NCBI GenBank assembly: GCA_963835855.1
Contig: CAWIHA010000022.1
Location: 1-40,612, forward strand
Source: CAWIHA01 sp963835855
Lineage (GTDB): Bacteria; Acidobacteriota; Terriglobia; Bryobacterales; Bryobacteraceae
Reading direction: 5' to 3'
DNA: 40,612 nucleotides
The notes below the pieces were generated by a model that saw only the letters and a list, made by a program, of their open reading frames with translations, ran no database searches and was not told the origin of the DNA. Positions 17,635-25,617 of the stretch are shown here, one piece after another; position 1 is the stretch's first letter; every line of letters begins with the position of its first letter. The translations under genes were made by a program, and so were the position numbers.

Positions 17635-18523
17635 ATGCCATCCTCCGCGACGCAGACTTTTCGCGCCCCTTCCGCAACCGAACGCGTCTCCGAGCTGACG
17701 ACGCGCCTGGAGGAAGAATTCCGGGCCGGGCTCGACCGTGCGCGGCGCGAGGTCAGCGAGCAATTCAACCGCGCGATACGCCGTCTGACTCGCTCGGAGG
17801 CACGGAACGAATGGGCCGCAGCGCTGCTCGATGCGGCCGTGCCGTTTGCGAGCCGCGCCGCTCTATTTATGATTGCTGGCTCATTTCTCCGTGGGCTGGG
17901 CGCGCGCGGCCTTGCCGATGATGCGCCGCGCGCTGTCGAGGTCCCGCTCAGCGGCGCGCCGGCATTTGCGAACGCTGCGACATCGCGCGAGACGGTGGCC
18001 GCACTCCGCTCGGTGGCCGAGATTCTCAGAGACTCTGGCCACGTGGTTCGAGCCTGCGCCCGGGGCCAGATGCTGGCTGATTCCGATCGTGGCGCGCGAG
18101 CGCGTCATCGCGGTCCTCTATGCTGATGGAGACGAGTCCGATGTAAACGGCCTTGAAGCCGTAGCGGCGCTTGCGGGCGCTACGTTTCGAAGCTCCATGC
18201 CCATGGCCGGGGCGCCGGCGCCGGAGTGGTCTGAGCTTTCCCGTGAGGAGCAGGCGCTGCACCTGCGTGCGCAGCGCTTCGCGCGCGTCCGCGTCGCCGG
18301 GATGCGTCTCGATCACGCGCCGGCGGTGCGCGCCGGGCGCGCGAACAAGACTCTCTACGCTGAGCTGAAGCAGACGATCGATTCCGGCCGTGACGCGTTT
18401 CGCCGCGAGTTTCTCTCCGCCTCCTCCTTCATGCCAGACTATTTTCACTGGGAGCTGGTTCGGACACTGGCGAATGATGATGTTAGCGTACTGGGTGAAG
18501 ATTATCCCGGCGCGATGGCTTAG
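17635..18523 (+). pseudogene. GAF-like domain protein split by a frameshift
   Basis: The first frame, from 17635, gives a coiled N-terminal region (SELTTRLEEEFRAGLDRARR) and the first half of a GAF-like domain (FASRAALFMIAG, VEVPLSGAPAF, LRSVAEILRDSG). Near 18030-18060 the sensible reading moves to the next frame, which continues with CWLIPIVARERVIAVLYADG, exactly the strand-loop expected in the second half of a GAF domain. It ends at 18523 with LANDDVSVLGEDYPGAMA. The full protein would be about 295 residues. One base too many in the interval explains the break; both frames are open across it, so neither stops at once. True mutation or sequencing error are both possible. Its end overlaps the start of the transglycosylase gene. 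Confidence 0.65.
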
Positions 18524-21269
18524 CGGGCCTGCTTGCGGCGTTGTTGCACTGCTCCTCACTGCCGTTTTCGCCGGTGCTCAAACGCTCGGGTCGCTGAGCC
18601 GCGCTTACCATGACACGCCGGCTCCCGCGCGCCACGCCGCGCTAGAACGCTTTGCCGGCGCGCATCCGAAGGACCAAGACGGCGCACTCGCCCTGCTTGT
18701 GCTCGGCATTGGCGAGCAAGCCCAGAAGCAGCCGGCGGACGCCATCCGGCATTTACGCGAAGCCGGCGCGCGCCTGCCCAGCCTGAGAGACTACGCCGCC
18801 TACTACATCGGTGCGGCGGAACTTGATGCGAAGAATTTTGCCGCCGCTGCCGTGGAACTCGAGCCGGTTTGGAGCGCCGCGCCTGTCTCGCCTCTCGTCC
18901 CCGACGCTGCGATGACCGCCGGACGGGCTTACAAGGAACGCGGCACGCCCGCCGACGCCGTGCGCGTGCTTCGGCAATATTATTCGCAGTTGCCGCAACC
19001 CGCTGGCGACTTCCTGCTGGCCTCGAGTTATGCGGCCGCGGCGGATTCAGTTTCGGCGGCGGTATATTACCAGCGCATTTATTTCCACAACCCGGCCACG
19101 CCCGAGGCCGAGCAGGCCGCCGCCGCGCTGGCCGATCTCAAATCGGCGCTTGGCACCGCGTATCCTCCGGCGATGCCCCAGGCGATGTTCCAGCGAGCAG
19201 GGAAATGGCTGGCGGCGGGGGACTACCGCCGGGCCCGCGGCGAATATGAATGGATCATCACCAACACCGCTGGCGCGGACCGCGACTTGGCGCGCGTGAG
19301 ACTCGGCGAAGTCGATTACTTCCGGGACGAGAACGCTGCGGCGTACTCTTACCTGAAGCCACTCGCCGTCGCCTCGCCCGAAGCGGACGCCGAGCGCCTC
19401 TATTATCTGGTCGAACTGGCTCGCCGCATGGAACGCGAGGACGAGATGATGAACGCCGTCAATCGCCTCGCCGAGATCCATCACGAGTCGCCATGGCGCT
19501 TGAAGGCGCTCATCACGGCGGGTAACCGCTACGTGCTCGAGAACCGCTCGGATGCGTACGAACCGCTGTACCGCGCGTGTTTCGAGGGCTTCCCTGCCGA
19601 GCCGCAGGCCGGCTACTGTCACTGGAAGGTTGCCTGGAACGCGTACATCCACCGCCGCCCGGATGCGCCCGATCTCTTGCGTGAGCACCTGGTGAAATTC
19701 CCCGGCTCGGAGCACTCGAGCGCGGCGCTCTATTTCCTCGGCCGGATTTCGGAGGCGAAGAACCAGTTCGAAGACGCCAAGGCCTACTACAATGAGGCAG
19801 TCGAGCGCTTTCCGAATCACTACTACGCCGACCTGGTGGATCAGCGGCTGTTGCAGCCGGCATTGTTCCGCGCGCTGTCATCACCCGCCACCAGGGCGTT
19901 CCTGAATGGCGTCTGGCCGGTGCAGCGCTACCCCGGGAATTTCGAGCCCGCTCCCGCGACCCAGGCGCGGATTAAACGCGCGAGCCTCCTCGAAAGGGCC
20001 GGTCTGGAGGATCTTGCCGAGCGCGAGCTGCGCTATGGCGCGCTCACGGACGGCCAGCCGCACGTGCTCGGGGTCCATCTGGCGCAGCGGATCGCCAAAT
20101 ATGATTCGCCGCCCCGCGCGATGCGGCTCCTTAAGAGCTTGGTCCCCGGCTATCTTGCAATTCCGATCGAAAATGCTCCGCCGGCTTTCTGGCGGCTGCT
20201 GTTCCCGCTGCCCTACCGCGCCGCCATCGAGCGTTATGCGAAGCAGAACGGCCTCGATCCATTCCTCGTTGCCGGCCTGGTCCGGCAGGAATCGGAATTC
20301 GATCCCGATGCGGTGTCGGCGGCGCGGGCTTATGGGCTCACGCAAATCCTGCCCTCGACCGGCCGCGTGCTGCTCAAGGTCAGTCGCCGCCGCTTCCGCC
20401 CCAGTATCCTGTTCCGGCCAGACGTCAACCTGCGGCTCGGCGCCGCCTACCTGCGGCGCATATACGATCAGAACTCGGCGACGTGGGAAACGGCCCTCGC
20501 CTCCTATAACGCGGGCGGGTTACGTGTTGAGAACTGGCTCACGTGGGCCCAGTACCGTGAGCCGGCCGAGTTTGTCGAGACGATCCCGTTCAGCGAGACG
20601 CGAAGCTATGTGTTCTCGGTATTGCGCAATGCCGGGATGTATCGCAAGCTCTACGGCCCGGACGGCCCGCTTGCCGCCGATGGCGCCCAGCCGCTCCCGA
20701 AGAAGCTGGCGCTGACTGGGGAAGACGTTTGCTTCGAAGCGGAGCGCGGTCACGACGAAGAGAAGGATGCACCGGCGAGTCCGCACACAGCAATAAGTTC
20801 ACCCATCCCGCTTGTAAGTTGTATATACTCATCAGGCGATGCACGTCTCGGCCGTCATGTGCTCCACCCTGTTTGGCGTCGCCGTCCTTTACGGCGTCGT
20901 GGTGGCGGCTCTTGCGGCGGACATCGGTGCGCGGCTCCGCGATTTGGATGTAAGCGCGCGGCCGATGGCGGCTTCGGCGTTGCAAGACTGGATCTTGCTG
21001 ATCGTCTTTATCACGCCGGTGGCCAATATCCTGGTGGTCCAGGCGAAGCTTCCAATTGTGATCGCCATCATCGCATTGACGGCCGGGATGGCAGCAACGG
21101 ATTATCTTGCCCGGCGCTGGGCTCCCAAACAGCCTGCGTTGGCTATCTCTCGAGGCGCGCTGGCGGGCCGCGCAGCCGAACTCGCGAGAAAAGCACATGT
21201 CACGCTGGGGCGAGTCTACCTATTTCGTGGCGATCCTTGGATCCCTTCGTACGGCTCCTCGCCGTTTAG
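18480..21269 (+). CDS. Slt-type lytic transglycosylase with TPR-like N-terminal region; 3' end abnormal
   Basis: Soluble lytic transglycosylases cut peptidoglycan glycan strands. The start among the ATGs at 18474-18480 is chosen because a signal-like segment (GVVALLLTAVFAGA) follows. A long helical-repeat superhelix comes next (YYIGAAELDAKNFAAAAVEL, ALYFLGRISEAKNQFEDAKA), then the SLT domain: GLVRQESEFDP with the catalytic glutamate (E604 from this start), AYGLTQILPSTG and ALASYNAGGLRV. Family similarity ends near 20690 (RNAGMYRKLYG). The frame then runs on about 190 residues with an arginine- and glycine-rich, shadow-like composition straight through the 5' half of the next gene. The native gene therefore probably ended before 20839 and has lost its stop; a +1 shift would end it at 20715. 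Confidence 0.8.
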   Translation: MLAYWVKIIPARWLSGPACGVVALLLTAVFAGAQTLGSLSRAYHDTPAPARHAALERFAGAHPKDQDGALALLVLGIGEQAQKQPADAIRHLREAGARLPSLRDYAAYYIGAAELDAKNFAAAAVELEPVWSAAPVSPLVPDAAMTAGRAYKERGTPADAVRVLRQYYSQLPQPAGDFLLASSYAAAADSVSAAVYYQRIYFHNPATPEAEQAAAALADLKSALGTAYPPAMPQAMFQRAGKWLAAGDYRRARGEYEWIITNTAGADRDLARVRLGEVDYFRDENAAAYSYLKPLAVASPEADAERLYYLVELARRMEREDEMMNAVNRLAEIHHESPWRLKALITAGNRYVLENRSDAYEPLYRACFEGFPAEPQAGYCHWKVAWNAYIHRRPDAPDLLREHLVKFPGSEHSSAALYFLGRISEAKNQFEDAKAYYNEAVERFPNHYYADLVDQRLLQPALFRALSSPATRAFLNGVWPVQRYPGNFEPAPATQARIKRASLLERAGLEDLAERELRYGALTDGQPHVLGVHLAQRIAKYDSPPRAMRLLKSLVPGYLAIPIENAPPAFWRLLFPLPYRAAIERYAKQNGLDPFLVAGLVRQESEFDPDAVSAARAYGLTQILPSTGRVLLKVSRRRFRPSILFRPDVNLRLGAAYLRRIYDQNSATWETALASYNAGGLRVENWLTWAQYREPAEFVETIPFSETRSYVFSVLRNAGMYRKLYGPDGPLAADGAQPLPKKLALTGEDVCFEAERGHDEEKDAPASPHTAISSPIPLVSCIYSSGDARLGRHVLHPVWRRRPLRRRGGGSCGGHRCAAPRFGCKRAADGGFGVARLDLADRLYHAGGQYPGGPGEASNCDRHHRIDGRDGSNGLSCPALGSQTACVGYLSRRAGGPRSRTREKSTCHAGASLPISWRSLDPFVRLLAV
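20824..20829 (+). promoter_or_regulatory. -10 box for the M48-like gene
   Basis: TATACT ends 9 bases before the ATG at 20839, again predicting an mRNA with almost no leader. It lies inside the read-through tail of the transglycosylase frame. Confidence 0.45.
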
Positions 21270-21765
21270 CATCGATCTGGTGCTGACGCGGCGGCTCACT
21301 GAGCGTTTGAACCGCGGTGAGATCGACGCGCTCCTTGCCCGGCAGATCGGTTACCGGGCTCACGATGAGATCATTTTTGCGGGGCTAGGATGCCAACTTC
21401 TCAATGCGGCACTTGGCAAGATCGTCCCGCCGATAGAATCGGTCGCTTGGATGTTGCTCCTGCCGGTTGAAGTGGTGGCGCTTGCGTTCCTCATCAGCTA
21501 CCGCGACGCGAAGGCCGACGCCGCGGCGGTGCGAATAGCCCGCAATCCCGAAGCACTCATCACGGCAGTTGCCAAGGCCGACCGGCTGGTGCATGAAGAC
21601 CCCTGGATTCTGCGCATTCTACAGCCGCTGAGCTGGCGCGCCGAGCACATAGCGAAGGGAGCGGGTATTTCTCAATGCCGTCTGGCCGAGTTGCTGGAAC
21701 GGAGATACACACCCGGGGAGGAGCTATACCTCGTTGACGACGCCGCTTTGGCGCCGCCGCGGTGA
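20839..21765 (+). CDS. M48-like membrane protein lacking the HExxH zinc site
   Basis: The 308-residue protein has hydrophobic helices at about 5-28, 50-68 and 72-88. A domain laid out like M48 (HtpX/Ste24-type) peptidases follows: a substrate strand (GRVYLFRGDPWIPSYG), then RRLTERLNRGEIDALLARQI with GYRAHDE, and another hydrophobic pair. In true M48 enzymes this spot reads LxxxELxAVLAHELGHxxxxD. Here the HExxH positions are R168-Q-I-G-Y172, so both zinc histidines and the catalytic glutamate are gone. It is probably a non-proteolytic relative, perhaps a regulator or scaffold (inference). Its last 42 bases overlap the convergent PDZ gene. Confidence 0.65.
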   Translation: MHVSAVMCSTLFGVAVLYGVVVAALAADIGARLRDLDVSARPMAASALQDWILLIVFITPVANILVVQAKLPIVIAIIALTAGMAATDYLARRWAPKQPALAISRGALAGRAAELARKAHVTLGRVYLFRGDPWIPSYGSSPFSIDLVLTRRLTERLNRGEIDALLARQIGYRAHDEIIFAGLGCQLLNAALGKIVPPIESVAWMLLLPVEVVALAFLISYRDAKADAAAVRIARNPEALITAVAKADRLVHEDPWILRILQPLSWRAEHIAKGAGISQCRLAELLERRYTPGEELYLVDDAALAPPR

Positions 21766-22917
21766 ACCAGCTACCGGCATTGCCGCAGCGGTGCGCCGGT
21801 CGGCCAGCAGCCAGCAGCCCGGAGCATTGGCCGCGCCCAGCTCATTGCCATTCCAGTTGACGGGGCAGGGAACCCAGTAAGCGGGCAGGTTGAGCCGGAT
21901 CTCCGCCGCGCCGCGGCTGACGACCAGCAGTTCGCGGGTATCCGAAAGAAACTCGGCCTGAACGCGCGCTGTCTCGACCTCCTCCCGCTTCGTCAGCATG
22001 ATCCGGGTCTCGATCCGTAGCCGCTCCTTGCCACGCTGGATGATGATTCCGGCGGGCTTCTCCTGGCTTGCCCGCGCCATCAAGTCCACATACTCGCGCG
22101 CGTCGCGGATCTCTTTCCCGCCAATACTCACAATCCGGTCTCCGAGTTTCAGAGGGCCGCTGTAACTTTGCGGCAGAAAGCCGACGAGCACGCCCGGGCC
22201 GGGTTCTTCGAGTTTGTAGCCGAAACCACCAAGGCCGAGGAACGCGCCCGAGCCCGGCGCAACGCGCGTCGCCGCCAGCACATCGTTCCGCAGCGCCGGG
22301 TCGATCTTCGTCACCTCGGCCCAGTAACACCGGCCGAATTCGACGCTGCCGGTCTCACAATCCACCTTCAGCGGGAAGTCGTCCCGCTTATGCGAGCCCA
22401 ACCATGCGAACGCCTGGGCCTCGGTGATTCCCGGCGCCGGGGGCGGCTCGAGGTTGAATCCCGCCGAGCGCAATTTCGCCTCCAGATCCGCCGCGTCCCT
22501 GTCCTGCGGATCCCGAATCCATAGCACCGGAATGAGCTCTGTATTCGCCGCGAACAGCCGGTTGGTGCCGATCGCAAGTCGCGGACTACCTCCGAGCGCG
22601 AGCGCCGCGGCCCACAGATCCGGCCGGCGCGAGACCGCATAGAACACCGCTGCCGCGCCTTGGTTCTCACCGGCCAGGTAGGTGCGCAGCGGATCGATCG
22701 CGTGACGATTGGCCGCCTCGGCAATCGCGGCCTCGATTCCCCTCATCCCGTTGTCATTCGGCGCCGCACCGCGCACAACCGCCACTTCCCAGCCGGATGG
22801 CTTAGGAGGGCCCTCGCCCGAGCCGCCAGGAAGGAATACCAGCAGCGGCGCGGGCTGCTCAACCGCCGCACATAATGCGGAAGCAAGCACCGCGCAAAAC
22901 CCGATGAAGCGCCGCAT
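21724..22917 (-). CDS. Secreted protein: hydrolase-like N-terminal domain plus PDZ domain
   Basis: The 397-residue product has a signal peptide (MRRFIGFCAVLASALCAA). Residues about 22-175 look like an alpha/beta-hydrolase (esterase/depolymerase type). The stretch LLVFLPGGSGEGP resembles the oxyanion strand, and YLAGENQGAAAVFYAV the nucleophile elbow. The usual GxSxG reads GENQG at 83-87, so Asn85 replaces serine and activity is doubtful. Residues about 232-303 form a PDZ domain (GFGYKLEEPGPGVLVGFL, LKLGDRIVSIGGKEI). A beta-rich tail ends the protein. PDZ domains bind C-terminal peptides, so a periplasmic binding role is likely. The 3' end overlaps the M48-like gene by 42 bases, antisense. The small lipoprotein gene lies 25 bases upstream, probably in one unit. 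Confidence 0.7.
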   Translation of the reverse strand: MRRFIGFCAVLASALCAAVEQPAPLLVFLPGGSGEGPPKPSGWEVAVVRGAAPNDNGMRGIEAAIAEAANRHAIDPLRTYLAGENQGAAAVFYAVSRRPDLWAAALALGGSPRLAIGTNRLFAANTELIPVLWIRDPQDRDAADLEAKLRSAGFNLEPPPAPGITEAQAFAWLGSHKRDDFPLKVDCETGSVEFGRCYWAEVTKIDPALRNDVLAATRVAPGSGAFLGLGGFGYKLEEPGPGVLVGFLPQSYSGPLKLGDRIVSIGGKEIRDAREYVDLMARASQEKPAGIIIQRGKERLRIETRIMLTKREEVETARVQAEFLSDTRELLVVSRGAAEIRLNLPAYWVPCPVNWNGNELGAANAPGCWLLADRRTAAAMPVAGSPRRRQSGVVNEV

Positions 22918-22942
22918 ACGGATCCTCCATCTGCGAGGCTGC

Positions 22943-23287
22943 TTAGAACCGCTGCAGCCGCGATCTGATGTTCTTGGCGAGCTTCTCGATCTGCTTCGCC
23001 TCTTTCAGCGACGAGACGGAGAGCACCTGGTAGTTGCTCTTTCCGAGCTCGGCCTGCAATTGCCCGGCGATCTTCAGAATCTCTGCCACGTCGTGCAAAG
23101 ACTTTTCGTGATCGGCTTTGAGGATCTCTTCGCGCTGCGACTTCCCGCTGGGGAGCTGGATGTCCGGCGGGTGGTTGTCCGCAGGCTCGGGTGGCGGGGG
23201 CATGTGCTGGCAGGCGCTCGGAGTAGCCGAGATAGCGGCTGCCACGGCCAGCACGATGAAGAAACGGAAAACGTGTCTGAGGCTCAC
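22943..23287 (-). CDS. Small putative lipoprotein with helical C-terminal part
   Basis: The 114-residue product starts MSLRHVFRFFIVLAVAAAIS and then has ATPSAC, a plausible lipobox with Cys at about 26. A proline-rich linker follows (HMPPPPEPADNHPPDIQLPS). The C-terminal 65 residues are charged and helical (REEILKADHEKSLHDVAEIL, SSLKEAKQIEKLAKNIRSRL), probably a coiled coil. I do not recognise the family. It is the first gene of a likely two-gene unit with the PDZ protein and is divergent from the BON gene across a region with two palindromes. Confidence 0.6.
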   Translation of the reverse strand: MSLRHVFRFFIVLAVAAAISATPSACQHMPPPPEPADNHPPDIQLPSGKSQREEILKADHEKSLHDVAEILKIAGQLQAELGKSNYQVLSVSSLKEAKQIEKLAKNIRSRLQRF

Positions 23288-23400
23288 CTTTCTATGGTAG
23301 GCAACAAAGCGCGAGCGGGCAAAAGGCGCCGCCGGCCGTTCTCACTTGGGAGGCGGATGGAAGCGATAGAGTTTTCGTTTGCCCCTCCCGATTTTGCGCT

Positions 23401-23442
23401 CATTTCAGCGCAACAGCGCTGAAGTGCTCCGGACCGCGGTCC
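23401..23442. promoter_or_regulatory. Two adjacent palindromes in the lipoprotein-BON intergenic region
   Basis: CATTTCAGCGC (23401-23411) and GCGCTGAAGTG (23416-23426) form an 11-pair hairpin (one G-T) with an AACA loop. Right after it, GGACCGCGGTCC (23431-23442) is a perfect 12-base palindrome. Both lie between divergent genes and could be operator sites; no -10 box is clear. Confidence 0.4.
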
Positions 23443-23513
23443 TGTAAAGGTTTGTAAGCTCCGAAACGCTCCCAGTGCGCCGCCCGTCTACTGAATCAGG
23501 AGGGGCGAAAAAG

Positions 23514-24053
23514 ATGAAAACGAAAACCTCGTTGATCCTAATCGCAGCCTTGTTGTTTCTGCCGCTGCTGGTTCAGGCTTCCACCAACAGGCAGCCTGCT
23601 ACACTCGAGCAGCAGGTGCGCCACGCGCTGCTCATGCTGCCGTACTACAACGTGTTTGACAACATCACCTTCCGGATCGAAGGTGCGCGCGTTGTGCTGT
23701 TGGGCGAAGTTGCGTGGCCAATGGGGTGGCCGAATATCAAGTATGATGCCGGGCGAGTTGTAAGCGCCATTCCAGGCGTCCAAGCGGTCGACAATCGCAT
23801 CGAAGTGTTGCCGCTTTCCCCGTACGACGACCACATCCGCTTTGCGGAGCTGCGCGCCATCTACCACCAGCCTGCGCTTCAGAAGTATGGTATGGGGACC
23901 CAGCCTTCGATCCGCATCATCGTCCGGAACGGCAATGTAATACTCGAAGGCGTGGTGGACAATCAGACCGACAAGAGCATCGCCGGCCTGAGAGCGAACA
24001 CTGTTCCGGGTGTTTTCTCGGTCACGAACAATCTTCGGGTTGTGAAGTCGTAA
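23514..24053 (+). CDS. Secreted protein with two BON domains
   Basis: The ATG at 23514 follows an AGGAGG-type ribosome-binding site (aggaggggcgaaaaag), better than the upstream in-frame codon. The 179-residue product has a signal peptide (KTSLILIAALLFLPLLVQAS) and two BON modules. The first runs from TLEQQVRHALLMLPYY through ITFRIEGARVVLLGEV to GVQAVDNRIEVL, the second from LRAIYHQPALQKYG through IRIIVRNGNVILEGVV to VPGVFSVTNNLRVV. BON domains bind phospholipid or envelope surfaces, often in osmotic-stress proteins such as OsmY. It is monocistronic, with a strong hairpin behind it. Confidence 0.88.
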   Translation: MKTKTSLILIAALLFLPLLVQASTNRQPATLEQQVRHALLMLPYYNVFDNITFRIEGARVVLLGEVAWPMGWPNIKYDAGRVVSAIPGVQAVDNRIEVLPLSPYDDHIRFAELRAIYHQPALQKYGMGTQPSIRIIVRNGNVILEGVVDNQTDKSIAGLRANTVPGVFSVTNNLRVVKS

Positions 24054-24062
24054 CCCCCCAGC

Positions 24063-24112
24063 GGTTTGAGTGGCGGCGCGCTCCCGGCAACGGGCCGCCG
24101 CCACTTGAAACC
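24063..24112 (+). terminator. Long stem-loop after the BON gene
   Basis: GGTTT plus AGTGGCGGC (24063-24077) pairs with GCCGCCACT plus AAACC (24097-24112), with one bulge and a 19-base loop. It starts 10 bases after the stop codon. There is no T run after it, so it may protect the 3' end or be a weak terminator. The next 170 bases hold no gene. Confidence 0.45.
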
Positions 24113-24283
24113 AGGCGCGCGGTTCGGCCGAGTTTGGTGTGTGACACGCGCATCGCCATCCTGCGCTTTCACTTTGCCCGCAAGCACGGATTTCCAGGTC
24201 GCGCATTACTATGAGAACGGCAGTGACGCCCTCTGCATGCGTATGCAGCTTTGAGCGGCGCGCTCAGCAGCGGTCGGATCGAT

Positions 24284-25075
24284 TTACTCGATGAGCGCAA
24301 GCGTTTCTGCAGCTTCGGACCAGTTGTGGAAGTCTACGAAGATTATGAACTCATGCACGAATCGGAAATCAGCCTCTGTCGGCAAGATACCTTTGGCGGG
24401 GTGCATTACGCGATTGCGTATCTGATTTAGGCGAGTCAATTCCGATAGGAACCGGCGGCGGTCTGAAACTGGGGCGTCCGAGAGCGTCTTGGAAAAGAGA
24501 TCCCAACGCCGTTCGAAGATCTCCTTGATGTGTATGAGGGTCGTGTAGCAGTAGGGCTCTGCCGCAGGCTCAGGGTCACGTTCGCGTACCGCGGCGCACT
24601 CGGCTCGTATGTTCTCTGGAATTCCCTTGCGCCACCAGTTATCCCCATAGGCGCGCTTGAGCGTTACCTTTATGTACGTGTGCATAAAAGACTCGACCAC
24701 ATAGATCAGCCAGTACATGTCGCGGAGATATACGTTCGGCTTACACAATTCCCAATAGAGCAGCGCTTCCTCTCGGTCCACCGCCGGGTACTGGCGGTAC
24801 AACTGCTGCTTGATAGCCGACCGACAAAGCGCCGTGTTATGGCTGACTCCGAGTTCCCCAGAGATCCTTCGGACCTCGCCTTCGACTGCTTCGACGGCCT
24901 GTCTCACCTCGCCAGGGATAGTGAAGAGAATTTCGGATCGAGTAATAGCGCCCTCGCCAACTTGATTGAAGAGGTACCCCTTTACGCTTTCCACGCTGAT
25001 GCCCATCTCGGCGGCGATCCTGGCTGGGGACTTGCCCCTGTGCAAGAGTTGCACGGCCTCATGTTTTCGAGCCAT
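24284..25075 (-). CDS. HTH-HEPN protein (Swt1-like HEPN, putative RNase)
   Basis: From the ATG at 25075 the product is 263 residues. Residues about 5-38 are a helix-turn-helix (AVQLLHRGKSPARIAAEMGI then SVESVKGYL). A linker with a second helical unit follows (VRRISGELGVSHNTALCRSA). Residues about 100-263 form a HEPN domain of the Swt1-like type: ELCKPNVYLRDMYWLIYVVE, ERRWDLFSKTLSD, and LNQIRNRVMHPAKG, which carries the RX4H signature (R220 to H225) typical of HEPN ribonucleases. HEPN proteins are common toxins and CRISPR type III effectors, but no CARF domain is present here. It lies downstream of the csm operon in the same orientation, separated by a small opposite gene, and has its own promoter. 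Confidence 0.75.
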   Translation of the reverse strand: MARKHEAVQLLHRGKSPARIAAEMGISVESVKGYLFNQVGEGAITRSEILFTIPGEVRQAVEAVEGEVRRISGELGVSHNTALCRSAIKQQLYRQYPAVDREEALLYWELCKPNVYLRDMYWLIYVVESFMHTYIKVTLKRAYGDNWWRKGIPENIRAECAAVRERDPEPAAEPYCYTTLIHIKEIFERRWDLFSKTLSDAPVSDRRRFLSELTRLNQIRNRVMHPAKGILPTEADFRFVHEFIIFVDFHNWSEAAETLALIE

Positions 25076-25084
25076 TGAACTGAG

Positions 25085-25090
25085 ATTATA
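25085..25090 (-). promoter_or_regulatory. -10 box of the HTH-HEPN gene
   Basis: TATAAT on the minus strand ends 9 bases before the ATG at 25075; the message would have about 3 bases of leader. It supports 25075 as the start rather than the in-frame ATG at 25123, which lies upstream of this box. Confidence 0.55.
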
Positions 25091-25299
25091 TCGTAAAGCG
25101 CGGCATCTGACCGTTTGGCGCAAAAGCAGGTTCTCGGCAGCAATGCTTGGTTCCAGACGGGACCATTCGTACCCTCACCGAGGCGGGACGGTAGAGGAGG
25201 CATGGGCTTTTTAGCTTTTGCGGTTGGCCAAGCGGGGGCTCCTTCGCCTATCGAGCTTTTGAAACAAAACATTTCTGTTAACGGGTAGCCGAATGATAC

Positions 25300-25318
25300 T
25301 ATACTCCGGTGGAGTATA
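25300..25318 (+). promoter_or_regulatory. Palindromic operator-like site overlapping a -10 box
   Basis: TATACTCC and GGAGTATA form a perfect 8-base inverted repeat around GGT, just before the ATG pair at 25322/25325. The left arm contains TATACT, so a dimeric repressor bound here would block the promoter. This is the usual layout of autoregulated toxin-antitoxin and defence genes. Confidence 0.5.
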
Positions 25319-25321
25319 AGA

Positions 25322-25543
25322 ATGATGTTTTTTACCTTCAAAATTGATGGAGTTGTGGACCGCGATGCCTTCGCCAAGCAGTGGGAGTTCGAACGGGCTT
25401 CAGACGAGTGGCCGCCATTCGATTTTACCTGGGCCGGTAATATTCTCCGGGCCAGGACTGACTCGCACAATGTGCCTGAGGCCCAGCTCCGTAAGAAGCT
25501 AAATTTGGCGCTGGGACACCAGGGGCGCCGCTTAATCGACTGA
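25322..25543 (+). CDS. Small unknown protein in the defence island
   Basis: The 73-residue product (MMFFTFKIDGVVDRDAFAKQ onward, ending HQGRRLID) has an alpha/beta look with a short charged C-terminal helix (EAQLRKKLNLALGH). I do not recognise the family. The AT-rich promoter with a palindromic site suggests tight self-control, as for a small antitoxin or regulator, but no DNA-binding motif is obvious. It lies between csm5 and the HTH-HEPN gene in the opposite orientation. An ATG at 25325 is an equally good start. Confidence that it is a real gene is moderate, based on the promoter and the intact frame. Confidence 0.5.
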   Translation: MMFFTFKIDGVVDRDAFAKQWEFERASDEWPPFDFTWAGNILRARTDSHNVPEAQLRKKLNLALGHQGRRLID

Positions 25544-25556
25544 ATTGCGCTTTAAG

Positions 25557-25591
25557 GAACGGGAGACCCCGGTTTTGGAACCTGCCCGTTC
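25557..25591. terminator. Hairpin between convergent csm5 and the 73-residue gene
   Basis: GAACGGG (25557-25563) pairs with CCCGTTC (25585-25591) around a 21-base loop, in the 74-base gap between the two stop codons. It could act as a shared terminator; there is no clear T run. Confidence 0.3.
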
Positions 25592-25617
25592 GCGCGGGGC
25601 GCCAAGCCGCCCTCTTT

